Part shown: positions 44,016 to 52,237 of the stretch, in pieces | Layout of the letters: each line of letters opens with the position of its first letter | Numbering within the stretch: the first letter of the stretch is position 1 | Source of the DNA: UBA1361 sp041656375 | GTDB taxonomy: Bacteria; Bacillota_I; Bacilli_A; RFN20; CAG-826 | Direction of reading: 5' to 3' | Length of the DNA: 64,000 nt | Assembly (NCBI GenBank): GCA_964410505.1 | Contig: CAYPGR010000002.1 | Location: 62,001 to 126,000 of the forward strand | Translations under genes and position numbers: made by a program | The notes under the pieces: model-generated | What the model saw: only the letters and a program-made list of their open reading frames with translations | Database searches by the model: none | What the model was told of the DNA's origin: nothing

Positions 44016-45959
44016 ATGTCTTCCATTAAAAAACGTCGAAAATTGGATTCCCACGCGGTATCTCTACTACTTTATTTTGTCGGTCTTGGTCTCTTTCTTT
44101 TTGCCCTTTTAGAATTTGTCCCTCTTTTTTCGTTTCTTAGTTCGACCATTGTGATGATTCTTAATTTGGCGGCGTTGATTTTAGCGGGCCATCACGTCGT
44201 GACCGCTGGTCTTGTTGATACTATCAAAATGAGTTGGAAGTATAAGCGGTTTAAACCAAATATTCATATTTTAATGGCCCTTGGTGCAATTGGCGCCATT
44301 ATCATCGGCGATTATCGTGATGCTGCTTTATTAATTCTTATTTTTGCTGGTGCGCATTTTCTTGAAGATTATGCCGAAGCAAAAAGCAAAAAGGAAATTA
44401 CGAACTTATTAAAAATTACCCCAAAGAACGCCCGCTTGATTAATGCGGATGGCACCGCAACGATTGTTGAAGTGAGTCAGTTGAAAATCAATGATCAAGT
44501 GTTAGTCTTAAATGGGGACCAAGTGCCTACCGATGGTGTCATCATTAAAGGGAGTGCCTCGATTAATGAATCAATGATTACGGGAGAAAGCATCCCTGCT
44601 GAAAAAGTAGAAGGTAGCGATGTCTTTGGTGGCAGTATCAATGGCAACTCGACCTTTACCATGCGCGTCAGTAAAAATAGTGAAGACACGGTTCTCGCTA
44701 AAATTTTGCAAGTTGTCAGTCAAACGCAAACGAATTTTACGAAAACAGCAACCTTTATCAAAATATTTGAGCCAATCTACGTGACTGTTGTCATCCTACT
44801 TGCTCCATTATTTTATTTATTTGGTTATTATGTTTTAGGTTGGACCGCAATTATTGCTGATAATGGCATGAATCTTGCGTTTAATCGCATGATTATTCTT
44901 TTTATCGGCGCATCACCTTGTGCGCTTGCCGTCAGTGATATTCCGGCGACCTTAAGTGCGTTAAGTTTATTAGCGAAACGCGGTGTCTTATTTAAGGGCG
45001 GTGCCCCGTTATCTTTATTCGCTGATGTGAAGGCCGTTGCTTTTGACAAGACGGGCACCTTAACATACGGGAAACCACGGGTTACCGATGTGATATTTCT
45101 GACTGAGATTGATCATCCTGGCCAAACGGAGCTGACTAATATTATCGTTTCGATGGAAAAAAAGACGAATCATCCGCTTGCCCATGCGCTTGTTAATCAC
45201 TTTGATCAAGCGGCACTTTATGATATCGAAGTAGAGACCATTCCTGGTAAAGGCATTCGCGCCCACTATGAGGGGCATGAATATGGTATTGGCAAACCAA
45301 CCATTTTTAATCTAACACCTTCCTATCAAGCGCAAGTTGAAGAGTTCTCACATGAAGGAAAAACAGTCATCATGCTCGTCAAAAATGAGATCCCTGTTGT
45401 CATGATCGCATTACTTGATGTCGCGAAAGATAGCGCAAAACAAGGTTTAAGCTACTTTAATGAACGCGGTATTGCCACCGTCATGATTACTGGTGATAAC
45501 GCCTTAACGGCCAAAGCCATTGGCGAAGACCTCGGAATCACAAAGATTTACGCCAATGTTCTACCGGAAGAAAAGCAAAATATTGTCAAAGAACTTAAAG
45601 AAACGTATGGCCTTGTCGCGATGATTGGGGATGGCATTAATGATGCACCCGCCTTAGTTGAAGCAACTTTAGGTATCGCAATGGGGGACGGAACGGATGT
45701 CGCGATTGATGTGGCCGATGGTGTCTTAGTAAATAATGATTTTTTAAAACTCACCCTCACCCACGCTGTATCACGTAAACTAAAGCATATTGTGGTCCAA
45801 AATATCGTTTTTGCGATGGTGGTCGTCGCGCTTCTCATTGGCATGAATTTCTTTTTTACTCTCCCAATGGGCGCGGCGGTTGCTATTCATGAAGGAAGTA
45901 CCGTACTCGTTATTTTAAATGGCCTTCGGCTCTTGAAATTTCGTGATTCGAAAAAATAA
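44016..45959 (+). CDS. P1B-4-type heavy-metal efflux ATPase
   Basis: A 647-aa membrane pump. It has P-type hallmarks: TGES, the phosphorylated DKTGTLT, and GDGINDAPAL. The metal path identifies the subtype: SPC in the sixth segment (GASPCALAV) and HEGST in the last one. This pair defines P1B-4 pumps, which export Co, Zn, Fe(II) or Cd. There is no N-terminal heavy-metal-associated domain, also typical for P1B-4. Membrane segments occur near residues 18-62, 88-115, 245-300 and 600-640. GAGGAG ahead of the start overlaps the end of the repressor gene. Metal specificity is inferred from the pump type and the partner sensor. Confidence 0.92.
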   Translation: MSSIKKRRKLDSHAVSLLLYFVGLGLFLFALLEFVPLFSFLSSTIVMILNLAALILAGHHVVTAGLVDTIKMSWKYKRFKPNIHILMALGAIGAIIIGDYRDAALLILIFAGAHFLEDYAEAKSKKEITNLLKITPKNARLINADGTATIVEVSQLKINDQVLVLNGDQVPTDGVIIKGSASINESMITGESIPAEKVEGSDVFGGSINGNSTFTMRVSKNSEDTVLAKILQVVSQTQTNFTKTATFIKIFEPIYVTVVILLAPLFYLFGYYVLGWTAIIADNGMNLAFNRMIILFIGASPCALAVSDIPATLSALSLLAKRGVLFKGGAPLSLFADVKAVAFDKTGTLTYGKPRVTDVIFLTEIDHPGQTELTNIIVSMEKKTNHPLAHALVNHFDQAALYDIEVETIPGKGIRAHYEGHEYGIGKPTIFNLTPSYQAQVEEFSHEGKTVIMLVKNEIPVVMIALLDVAKDSAKQGLSYFNERGIATVMITGDNALTAKAIGEDLGITKIYANVLPEEKQNIVKELKETYGLVAMIGDGINDAPALVEATLGIAMGDGTDVAIDVADGVLVNNDFLKLTLTHAVSRKLKHIVVQNIVFAMVVVALLIGMNFFFTLPMGAAVAIHEGSTVLVILNGLRLLKFRDSKK

Positions 45960-45979
45960 TGAGCCTTTAATGGTGACTA

Positions 45980-45996
45980 CGATGTTCATAACATCG
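45980..45996 (+). repeat. Short perfect inverted repeat downstream of the ATPase gene
   Basis: CGATGTT, CAT, AACATCG (45980-45996). It is not followed by a T-run. Its arms (GATGTT/AACATC) match the repeat at 2130-2148. It may help end the metal-efflux transcript or bind a protein. Confidence 0.4.
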
Positions 45997-46042
45997 ATAT
46001 AAATTGTAAGAAGAATTGCTTTTAAAAAATTAATATAAGATT

Positions 46043-46069
46043 TTGGCACTTAATAGTTGACAGTGCCAT
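46043..46069 (+). promoter_or_regulatory. Second CIRCE-like inverted repeat over the hrcA -35 box
   Basis: TTGGCACTT, 9 bases, CAGTGCCAT. The inner arms TGGCACT/AGTGCCA are perfect and keep the exact CIRCE geometry (7-base arms, 11 apart), with paired A-to-G and T-to-C changes from the consensus. It overlaps the -35 TTGACA (46057-46062). Confidence 0.55.
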
Positions 46070-46084
46070 TTTCTTTAGTATAAT
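46057..46084 (+). promoter_or_regulatory. hrcA operon promoter
   Basis: TTGACA (46057-46062), 16 bases, TATAAT (46079-46084). Close to the housekeeping consensus. Confidence 0.85.
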
Positions 46085-46088
46085 AATC

Positions 46089-46115
46089 TTAGCAATGAGA
46101 TATTGCGAGTGCTAA
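46089..46115 (+). promoter_or_regulatory. CIRCE operator for HrcA
   Basis: TTAGCAATG, 9 bases, GAGTGCTAA. The right half is the exact CIRCE consensus; the left half differs at the last three positions. It lies at the expected transcription start and its last two bases touch the AAAGGAGG ribosome site, so HrcA binding could block both steps. Confidence 0.9.
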
Positions 46116-46125
46116 AGGAGGGATT

Positions 46126-47142
46126 ATGCGGTATCGAAGAAGAGAATTAATTCTGAAATACACGGTTGAACTTTTTATCAAAACCGCCCAACCGGTTGGC
46201 AGTAAAAGTTTGATTGAAAACTATCATCTTGACTATAGCAGTGCGACGATTCGAGCAGAAATGAATGCGCTGGAAACCCAAGGGTTTTTGGAAAAACCAC
46301 ATACGAGCGCGGGACGTGTTCCAAGTAAAAAAGGTTATGAATTCTATGTTGCCAATCTAAGGGAAAGGGTGGTTAGCGATAACATACGCCATCAAATCCA
46401 AACGCTTATCGAAGCCAAGACACGTAGTGTCGATGAAATGATTAACCAAACGTGTGAAATCCTAAGCCAAATGACAAATCTTGTCAGTGTTGCCCTCGGA
46501 CCAAAAACAACCGGCGAAGTGCTTAAAAGTGTTCACATTGTCCCGCTTGATAAACATAGTGCAACCGCGATATTCGTGACTAACCAAGGATATGTCGAAC
46601 ATAAAACGTTCATGATTCCTATGGATTCAAGTATCGAAGAAATTACCGAAGTGGTTAAAATCTTCAATGAACGACTCATCGGAACAAAGATTAGTGATGT
46701 TGTGGCGAAAATGGAACTATTACGGCCATTACTCAAAGATTATGTTGTCGAACAAGAAGTGCTTACGAATGCCTTCACGGAAGCTTTTATACGCTATGCC
46801 CGTGATCGGCTCAGTCTTTATGGAAAAGAAAGCCTTCTGGAACAGCCTGAGTTCATTAATGATAGTGAGAAATTGCGAAAACTCATCGGCATCCTGGATG
46901 ATCCAAGCAAATTACGCGAACTCATTATAGGTGATGGGGAACTAAAGATTAATATCGGTGATGCCGATGAAGACTTAAGCCTCATCAGTGCAAATATTCA
47001 ACTACCAGGTGATCAGGTTGGACAAATTGTCTTAGTTGGTCCGAAACGGATGGATTATAACAGCGTCCTTTGGGCCCTTGAATACGTAACGGATGAGTTA
47101 GAAAAATACTTTGAAGTAGAAAGAGAGATTAATGATGAGTGA
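46126..47142 (+). CDS. hrcA: Heat-inducible transcription repressor HrcA
   Basis: Represses chaperone genes by binding CIRCE and needs chaperonin help to fold. It is 338 aa. The N-terminal winged helix shows QPVGSKSLIENYHLDYSSAT and the GFLEKPHTSAGRVPS motif. The rest is the GAF-like and dimerisation region. It heads its own CIRCE-regulated operon with grpE, dnaK and dnaJ, giving classical autoregulation. It overlaps grpE. Confidence 0.96.
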   Translation: MRYRRRELILKYTVELFIKTAQPVGSKSLIENYHLDYSSATIRAEMNALETQGFLEKPHTSAGRVPSKKGYEFYVANLRERVVSDNIRHQIQTLIEAKTRSVDEMINQTCEILSQMTNLVSVALGPKTTGEVLKSVHIVPLDKHSATAIFVTNQGYVEHKTFMIPMDSSIEEITEVVKIFNERLIGTKISDVVAKMELLRPLLKDYVVEQEVLTNAFTEAFIRYARDRLSLYGKESLLEQPEFINDSEKLRKLIGILDDPSKLRELIIGDGELKINIGDADEDLSLISANIQLPGDQVGQIVLVGPKRMDYNSVLWALEYVTDELEKYFEVEREINDE

Positions 47143-47728
47143 CGAAAAAAAAGAATTAGAAAAGGACGTTTCGCCAAAGAAGAAACATCAAATGCAAATA
47201 AAGAAATTAGAAGAAGAAATTCAAACGCTCCAAAATGAAGTCGGCCAATGGAAAAATAACTACATGCGGGCCTTAGCCGACATGGATAACGCCAAAAAAC
47301 AAAACGCAAAAGATCAACAATATTACATGAAGTATCGGGCCGTCCCGTTCTTAGAAAAATTACTACCTTCGCTTGATATCTTTGGTTCCGTGCTACGCAA
47401 TGAACCAAGTGATACGGTCTTAAAAAATTACTTAATCGGCTTCAAATATGTGTATACAAACATTCTCGAAGCCTTAGCAAGTGAAGGACTCAAGGAAGTT
47501 GAAGTAAAAGTCGGTGATGCTTATAACGAAAATACGATGCATGCTCTTGAAACGGAATATCACCCGGATCTTGCGCCAAACACAGTCGTTAGCGTTCGTA
47601 ATAACACCTTCATGTTCCAAGATTTAATGATTCGGCCCGCCCAAGTGACGGTCTCGACAAACGTTAAAAAAGAAGAAGCAGAAACAAATGAAGTAAATGG
47701 GGATGTAACCCCTGATAAATTAAATTAA
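47135..47728 (+). CDS. grpE: Nucleotide exchange factor GrpE
   Basis: Releases ADP from DnaK. It has 197 aa with a charged N-terminus, a long coiled coil (about 20-80) and the C-terminal beta domain (VGDAYNENTMHALETE; NTVVSVRNNTFMFQDLMIRPAQV). Two ATGs are adjacent in frame (47132 and 47135). The second gives better spacing from AGAGAG and an 8-base overlap with hrcA. dnaK follows 16 bases later. Confidence 0.94.
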   Translation: MSDEKKELEKDVSPKKKHQMQIKKLEEEIQTLQNEVGQWKNNYMRALADMDNAKKQNAKDQQYYMKYRAVPFLEKLLPSLDIFGSVLRNEPSDTVLKNYLIGFKYVYTNILEALASEGLKEVEVKVGDAYNENTMHALETEYHPDLAPNTVVSVRNNTFMFQDLMIRPAQVTVSTNVKKEEAETNEVNGDVTPDKLN

Positions 47729-47744
47729 AAAGGAGAAATTAACA

Positions 47745-49562
47745 ATGGCAAAAGAAATTATTATTGGTATTGACTTAGGTACCACAAACTCAGTCGTCAG
47801 CTATCGTCAAGCTGACGGTCAAATTAAAGTTATTCCAAACCCAGAAGGAAAACCAACCACCCCATCAGTTGTTGCCTTCAAGGCCGACGGTGAACAAATT
47901 AATGGGGAAGCTGCCAAACGGCAAGCGGTCACCAATCCGGATACTGTTTTAAGTATCAAACGGAAAATTGGGACGAGCGAAAAAATTAAAATTCAATCAC
48001 TTAAGAAAGAATTTACCCCTGAAGAAATTAGTGCCAAAATTCTTGGTTATATGAAAGACTATGCCGAAAAGAATTTAGGTCAATCAATTAACAAAGCGGT
48101 CATTACCGTTCCCGCATACTTCAATGATGCACAACGCCAAGCAACTAAAGTCGCAGGCGAAATTGCCGGACTTGAAGTTGTTCGGATTATTAATGAACCA
48201 ACTGCCGCTGCTCTTGCCTATGGTCTTGATAAAGAACATAACGAAAAAATTCTTGTCTTCGATTTAGGTGGTGGTACCTTTGACGTCTCAATCCTTGAGA
48301 TTGGTGACGGCACGTTTGAAGTAATTGCAACCGCAGGTGATAACCATCTCGGTGGTGATGACTGGGACAATGAAATCGTTGAATGGATTAAAAAAGAAAT
48401 TGAACGTGAACACGGTCTTAAATTAACTGACAAAATGGCCAATCAACGGTTCCGTGAAGCTGCTGAAAAAGCGAAGATTGACTTAAGTCAATTGCTTGAA
48501 ACAACGATTGCCTTACCGTTCATCGGCATGGGAGCAGCTGGTCCAATTAGCTATGAAGGTAAATTAACACGTGCGAAATTCCTTGATTTAACGAAACATT
48601 TACTCGCTCGTGTTGAAGAACCAGTCCGTCGCGCTTTAGCTGATGCAAAACTAAAAGCGGCTGATCTTAACCAAGTTATCTTAATTGGTGGATCAACAAG
48701 AATGCCCGCCGTTCAAGAACTTGTCAAACGCATGACAGGTAAAAACCCGAACCTCACGGTGAATCCGGATGAAGCGGTGTCCATTGGTGCGGCTATTCAA
48801 GGTGCCGTCATTGCTGGTGATGTCAAAGATGTCGTCCTACTTGACGTAACCCCACTCACCTTAGGAATTGAAACCATGGGTGAGGTCTTAACCCCACTTA
48901 TTACCCGGAATACAACGATTCCGACGACTAAATCACAAATTTTCTCGACCGCTGCCGATAACCAACCTTCGGTTGATATCGTCGTCTATCAAGGGGAACG
49001 TCCAATGGCCCGTGATAACAAATTACTTGGCCACTTCCGTCTTGACGGTATTAAACCAGCCCGTCGCGGACAACCACGTATTGAAGTCACCTTTGATATT
49101 GACGTGAATGGTATTGTCAAAGTAACGGCTAAAGATTTAGATACCCAAAAAGAACAACACATTACGATTTCTAACTCCAGCGGACTTAGCAAAGAAGAAA
49201 TTGATCGCATGGTTAAAGATGCCGAAGCCCACCGCGAAGCAGATGAAATCCGCAAGAAAAATGTGGAACTCAAAAATAAAGCTGAACAATTTATCAATGA
49301 CATCGAAACCAGTATGACCGAAAAAGGTGAAAGTTTAGATGCCGCACAAAAAGAAGCCAGCGAAAAATTACTCAAAGAATTAAAAGAAGCCTTAGAAAAA
49401 GAAGATTATGCAACGCTTGAAAAACGGATTGCAGAACTTGAACAAATGGCACAAATGATGCAAAATATGCAAGGACCTGAAGCCCCGAAAGATGGTGCTG
49501 CACCCGAAGGCCCAAAAGATGATGACGTCATTGATGCTGATTTCACTGACAAAAAAGACTAA
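47745..49562 (+). CDS. dnaK: Chaperone DnaK (Hsp70)
   Basis: ATP-driven chaperone. It is 605 aa. The ATPase domain starts GIDLGTTNSVV and contains DLGGGTFDVSIL and LIGGSTRMPAVQ. The substrate domain begins after the linker DVVLLDVTPLTLGIE. The C-terminal tail is acidic and ends DDDVIDADF, typical of bacteria. It has an AAAAGGAG ribosome site. Confidence 0.98.
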   Translation: MAKEIIIGIDLGTTNSVVSYRQADGQIKVIPNPEGKPTTPSVVAFKADGEQINGEAAKRQAVTNPDTVLSIKRKIGTSEKIKIQSLKKEFTPEEISAKILGYMKDYAEKNLGQSINKAVITVPAYFNDAQRQATKVAGEIAGLEVVRIINEPTAAALAYGLDKEHNEKILVFDLGGGTFDVSILEIGDGTFEVIATAGDNHLGGDDWDNEIVEWIKKEIEREHGLKLTDKMANQRFREAAEKAKIDLSQLLETTIALPFIGMGAAGPISYEGKLTRAKFLDLTKHLLARVEEPVRRALADAKLKAADLNQVILIGGSTRMPAVQELVKRMTGKNPNLTVNPDEAVSIGAAIQGAVIAGDVKDVVLLDVTPLTLGIETMGEVLTPLITRNTTIPTTKSQIFSTAADNQPSVDIVVYQGERPMARDNKLLGHFRLDGIKPARRGQPRIEVTFDIDVNGIVKVTAKDLDTQKEQHITISNSSGLSKEEIDRMVKDAEAHREADEIRKKNVELKNKAEQFINDIETSMTEKGESLDAAQKEASEKLLKELKEALEKEDYATLEKRIAELEQMAQMMQNMQGPEAPKDGAAPEGPKDDDVIDADFTDKKD

Positions 49563-49586
49563 TCAATTTTTATTCCATGATGACTG

Positions 49587-49603
49587 CCCCGGCATCCCCG
49601 GGG
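49587..49603 (+). promoter_or_regulatory. GC-rich hairpin between dnaK and dnaJ
   Basis: CCCCGG (49587-49592), loop CATCC, CCGGGG (49598-49603), followed by TTTGTCTT. It may attenuate or process the transcript so that dnaJ is made in smaller amounts than dnaK. Pairing is seen; the role is inferred. Confidence 0.55.
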
Positions 49604-49627
49604 TTTGTCTTGTAAAAGGAGGAACAT

Positions 49628-50749
49628 ATGGCAAAACGCGATTATTATGAAGTTTTGGGCATTAGTAAAAGTGCTTCAAAAGATGAAATAAAAACGGCTT
49701 ACCGCCGTCTTGCCAAAAAATATCACCCGGATATTAATAAAGAAGCCGGGGCTGAAGAAAAATTTAAAGAAGTCCAAGAAGCCTATGATGTCCTCTATGA
49801 TGATCAAAAACGGCAAACTTATGATCAATTTGGTCATGCAGCCTTTGACCAAGCCGGTGGTGGAGGCAATCCATTCGGAGGCGGTTTTGGTGGTTTTGGC
49901 GATGTCGACTTGGGCGATATTTTCTCAAGTTTCTTTGGAGGTGGTGGTAACCGTCGTCAGACGCGTCAAAACGGTCCTTTACGTGGTAATGATGTGTTAA
50001 CACGTGTCCGAATTGATTTTATGGACGCGATTAACGGAACAAAAATTGAATTTAACCATACTTACGATAAACCATGTCCAACCTGTCACGGTCTCGGTGC
50101 CGAAGATAAAAATGACATTCACACTTGTTCCAAATGTAATGGCAGTGGAGTCGAAACTTTTGTCCAAGAATCCATCTTTGGCCGTGTTCAAAGTCAAAGA
50201 GCTTGTAGTAGTTGTGGTGGTTCTGGAAAAACCATCGCTAAGAAATGTAAAACCTGTAGTGGCTCGGGATACTTACGGGTCAATGAGCGACAAGAGGTCT
50301 CTATTCCTGCCGGGATTGGCGAAGGTCAAAAGATTCGCGTTACGGGTAAAGGTGAACGGGGTGCAAACGGTGGCCCGAACGGTGATTTATTCGTTGAAAT
50401 CCGTATTAAGGAACATAAATCATTCCGCCGTGATGGCAATAACATTTATTTATCGATTCCCATTAGCTTTGTTGACGCCGCGCTAGGGGTAACGCTCGAA
50501 GTGCCGACCGTTTATGGGGTTGTGGAAGTAAAGATCCCTGCCGGAACCCAACCAGGAGCAACTTTACGTCTCTCGGGCAAGGGGGTTAAAGACGTCCGCG
50601 GTAATGTTGGTGATCAATATCTTGAAGTTGAAGTCAAGACCCCAACGACCCTCACGAAGGCTCAAAAGGAAGCGCTTGAGAAGTATTTAGCGGCTGAACC
50701 TAAAAAAGATTCGCTCTTCGAAAAATTCAAACAAAAATTCAAACGATAA
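49628..50749 (+). CDS. dnaJ: Chaperone DnaJ (Hsp40)
   Basis: Stimulates DnaK. It is 373 aa with all parts: the J domain with HPD (YHPD) in residues 1-70, the Gly/Phe-rich stretch at about 75-110, four CxxCxGxG zinc repeats at about 145-210 (CPTCHGLG, CSKCNGSG, CSSCGGSG, CKTCSGSG) and the C-terminal substrate domains. The ribosome site is AAAGGAGG. It ends at a terminator. Confidence 0.97.
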   Translation: MAKRDYYEVLGISKSASKDEIKTAYRRLAKKYHPDINKEAGAEEKFKEVQEAYDVLYDDQKRQTYDQFGHAAFDQAGGGGNPFGGGFGGFGDVDLGDIFSSFFGGGGNRRQTRQNGPLRGNDVLTRVRIDFMDAINGTKIEFNHTYDKPCPTCHGLGAEDKNDIHTCSKCNGSGVETFVQESIFGRVQSQRACSSCGGSGKTIAKKCKTCSGSGYLRVNERQEVSIPAGIGEGQKIRVTGKGERGANGGPNGDLFVEIRIKEHKSFRRDGNNIYLSIPISFVDAALGVTLEVPTVYGVVEVKIPAGTQPGATLRLSGKGVKDVRGNVGDQYLEVEVKTPTTLTKAQKEALEKYLAAEPKKDSLFEKFKQKFKR

Positions 50750-50751
50750 GG

Positions 50752-50776
50752 AAAGGGTATTATTACCCTTTTTCTT
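50752..50776 (+). terminator. Terminator after dnaJ
   Basis: AAAGGGTA (50752-50759), loop TTAT, TACCCTTT (50764-50771), then TTCTT. It separates the chaperone operon from rsmE. Confidence 0.82.
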
Positions 50777-50820
50777 ATATATTAATGACGATAATGATAA
50801 ACTAATAAAGGTATATTAGG

Positions 50821-51546
50821 ATGAGTTATCGCTTTTTTGGTTTGTTGATTGATGAGGAAGTCACTTTATCAAGTGATGATATTTTTCATCTCACTAAGGT
50901 CTTAAGAATCAAAGCGACTGAATCATTCGAAGTAATCGCTAATGAACAGATCTATACTTGTCGCATAGACACTTTAAAACCTTTTCGCCTTAAAATTATT
51001 CATAAAACAACCCTGCCTATGAATCACGGCCCCCATATCACTCTTATTTATGCCTTACCCAAGGGCGATAAACTTGATCTTGTGATTCAAAAGGCGGTCG
51101 AGCTAGGGGTTAATCATATCACCCTTGTCGCCACTAAAAATGCCGTCGTCAAATTTGATGAATCAAAAAGCGAACGGAAGTTAGAACGATTTGAAAAAAT
51201 CATCAAAAGTGCAGCGATGCAAAGTAAGCGTAATCAGATTCCAACGATTGAAGGTGTAATGGCTTTTAAAGATATGTTAACGCGGCCATTTGACCTCAAA
51301 CTCCTTGCCCATGAAAAAGCGACCTTACCGCTCCATGTGGCATTAGACCCGCACCAAAAACCTCAATCAATTTCTGTGCTTGTCGGACCAGAGGGCGGGT
51401 TTAGTGAAGAAGAAGTCAGTCTCGCCCAAGCGGCAGGGTACCAGATTGTAAGTTTTGGTCGTACTATTTTACGGAGTGAAACGGCCGTCTTCTATGCTTT
51501 AAGTCTTATCAAGAATTTTAAGGAAACGTATTATGAAAATATATGA
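50821..51546 (+). CDS. rsmE: 16S rRNA (uracil-1498-N3)-methyltransferase
   Basis: SPOUT methyltransferase acting on 16S U1498. It is 241 aa. The N-terminal PUA-like part has HLTKVLRIK. The SAM knot shows KLDLVIQKAVELGVNHI, VGPEGGFSEEE and LGxxILRxETA as FGRTILRSETAV. It follows dnaJ as in B. subtilis. It overlaps the next gene by 14 bases. Confidence 0.95.
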   Translation: MSYRFFGLLIDEEVTLSSDDIFHLTKVLRIKATESFEVIANEQIYTCRIDTLKPFRLKIIHKTTLPMNHGPHITLIYALPKGDKLDLVIQKAVELGVNHITLVATKNAVVKFDESKSERKLERFEKIIKSAAMQSKRNQIPTIEGVMAFKDMLTRPFDLKLLAHEKATLPLHVALDPHQKPQSISVLVGPEGGFSEEEVSLAQAAGYQIVSFGRTILRSETAVFYALSLIKNFKETYYENI

Positions 51547-52237
51547 TCTCTTGCTAAATAATCGGCGTCCACATTTAATCGCCCCTTCACGTGAATATTT
51601 ATATTTCCAAGAACATGAGAGTCTGCTAGCAACGATGCCAGAAACGATTCCTTTCATCGATCCCAAAGATGGTTTTAGTATGATTTGCATGAATATTATC
51701 ATCGATAGTATTCTGAATTATCAAAAATTAGTGGAAATTTGGGATAATGGTGGCGATATTCGCGATTCATCCCTCATTCAGCCATTATTTGTTTATAATG
51801 AAGTCCCAATTTATTGTCCGCTTTTTAGTGTGAGCAATAATTATCTTATTTCGAACAATATGAGCGGTAAATTGACAATTAATCACGATGCGATTGATTT
51901 GTTTGAAACGTATCATTACGCCCTTTTTGAAAGTGATCTCACAAGTCTCGTGCTAGTGGGTGAAGATACGCATACGCGTGCGTATTATCATTATGATTTT
52001 CACACGATTTATATTATTAATGACCAAGGACGGCTCGATAAACGCATTTGTTTATTTGATAAACATATCAAACAACCTGACTATCGGAATATACTTGAAC
52101 GCATTACCCCCGTCATTGATGCTTACTACGCGAATGACAGAAGCGCCTTTATGAATGCACTCCTTTATGAAAAACTAATTAGCCAAAAAATATATAACAT
52201 GTATATGAATGATTTAAGAAGGCGGAAACGAGGATGA
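51533..52237 (+). CDS. Unknown protein inserted between rsmE and mtaB
   Basis: A 234-aa soluble protein I do not recognise. It has no signal peptide, membrane segment or known motif. It is rich in aromatic and acidic residues and has a basic tail (DLRRRKRG). In Bacilli rsmE and mtaB are normally adjacent, so this is a lineage-specific insertion. It overlaps both neighbours (14 and 4 bases), which argues that it is translated and coupled with the two RNA-modification genes. Codon usage looks like the surroundings. Confidence 0.65.
   Translation: MKIYDLLLNNRRPHLIAPSREYLYFQEHESLLATMPETIPFIDPKDGFSMICMNIIIDSILNYQKLVEIWDNGGDIRDSSLIQPLFVYNEVPIYCPLFSVSNNYLISNNMSGKLTINHDAIDLFETYHYALFESDLTSLVLVGEDTHTRAYYHYDFHTIYIINDQGRLDKRICLFDKHIKQPDYRNILERITPVIDAYYANDRSAFMNALLYEKLISQKIYNMYMNDLRRRKRG

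Noticed and set aside
50004..50486. 160-codon plus-strand frame inside dnaJ
   Set aside because: It lies entirely within the zinc-finger and C-terminal coding part of dnaJ in another frame, and its translation shows no known pattern.
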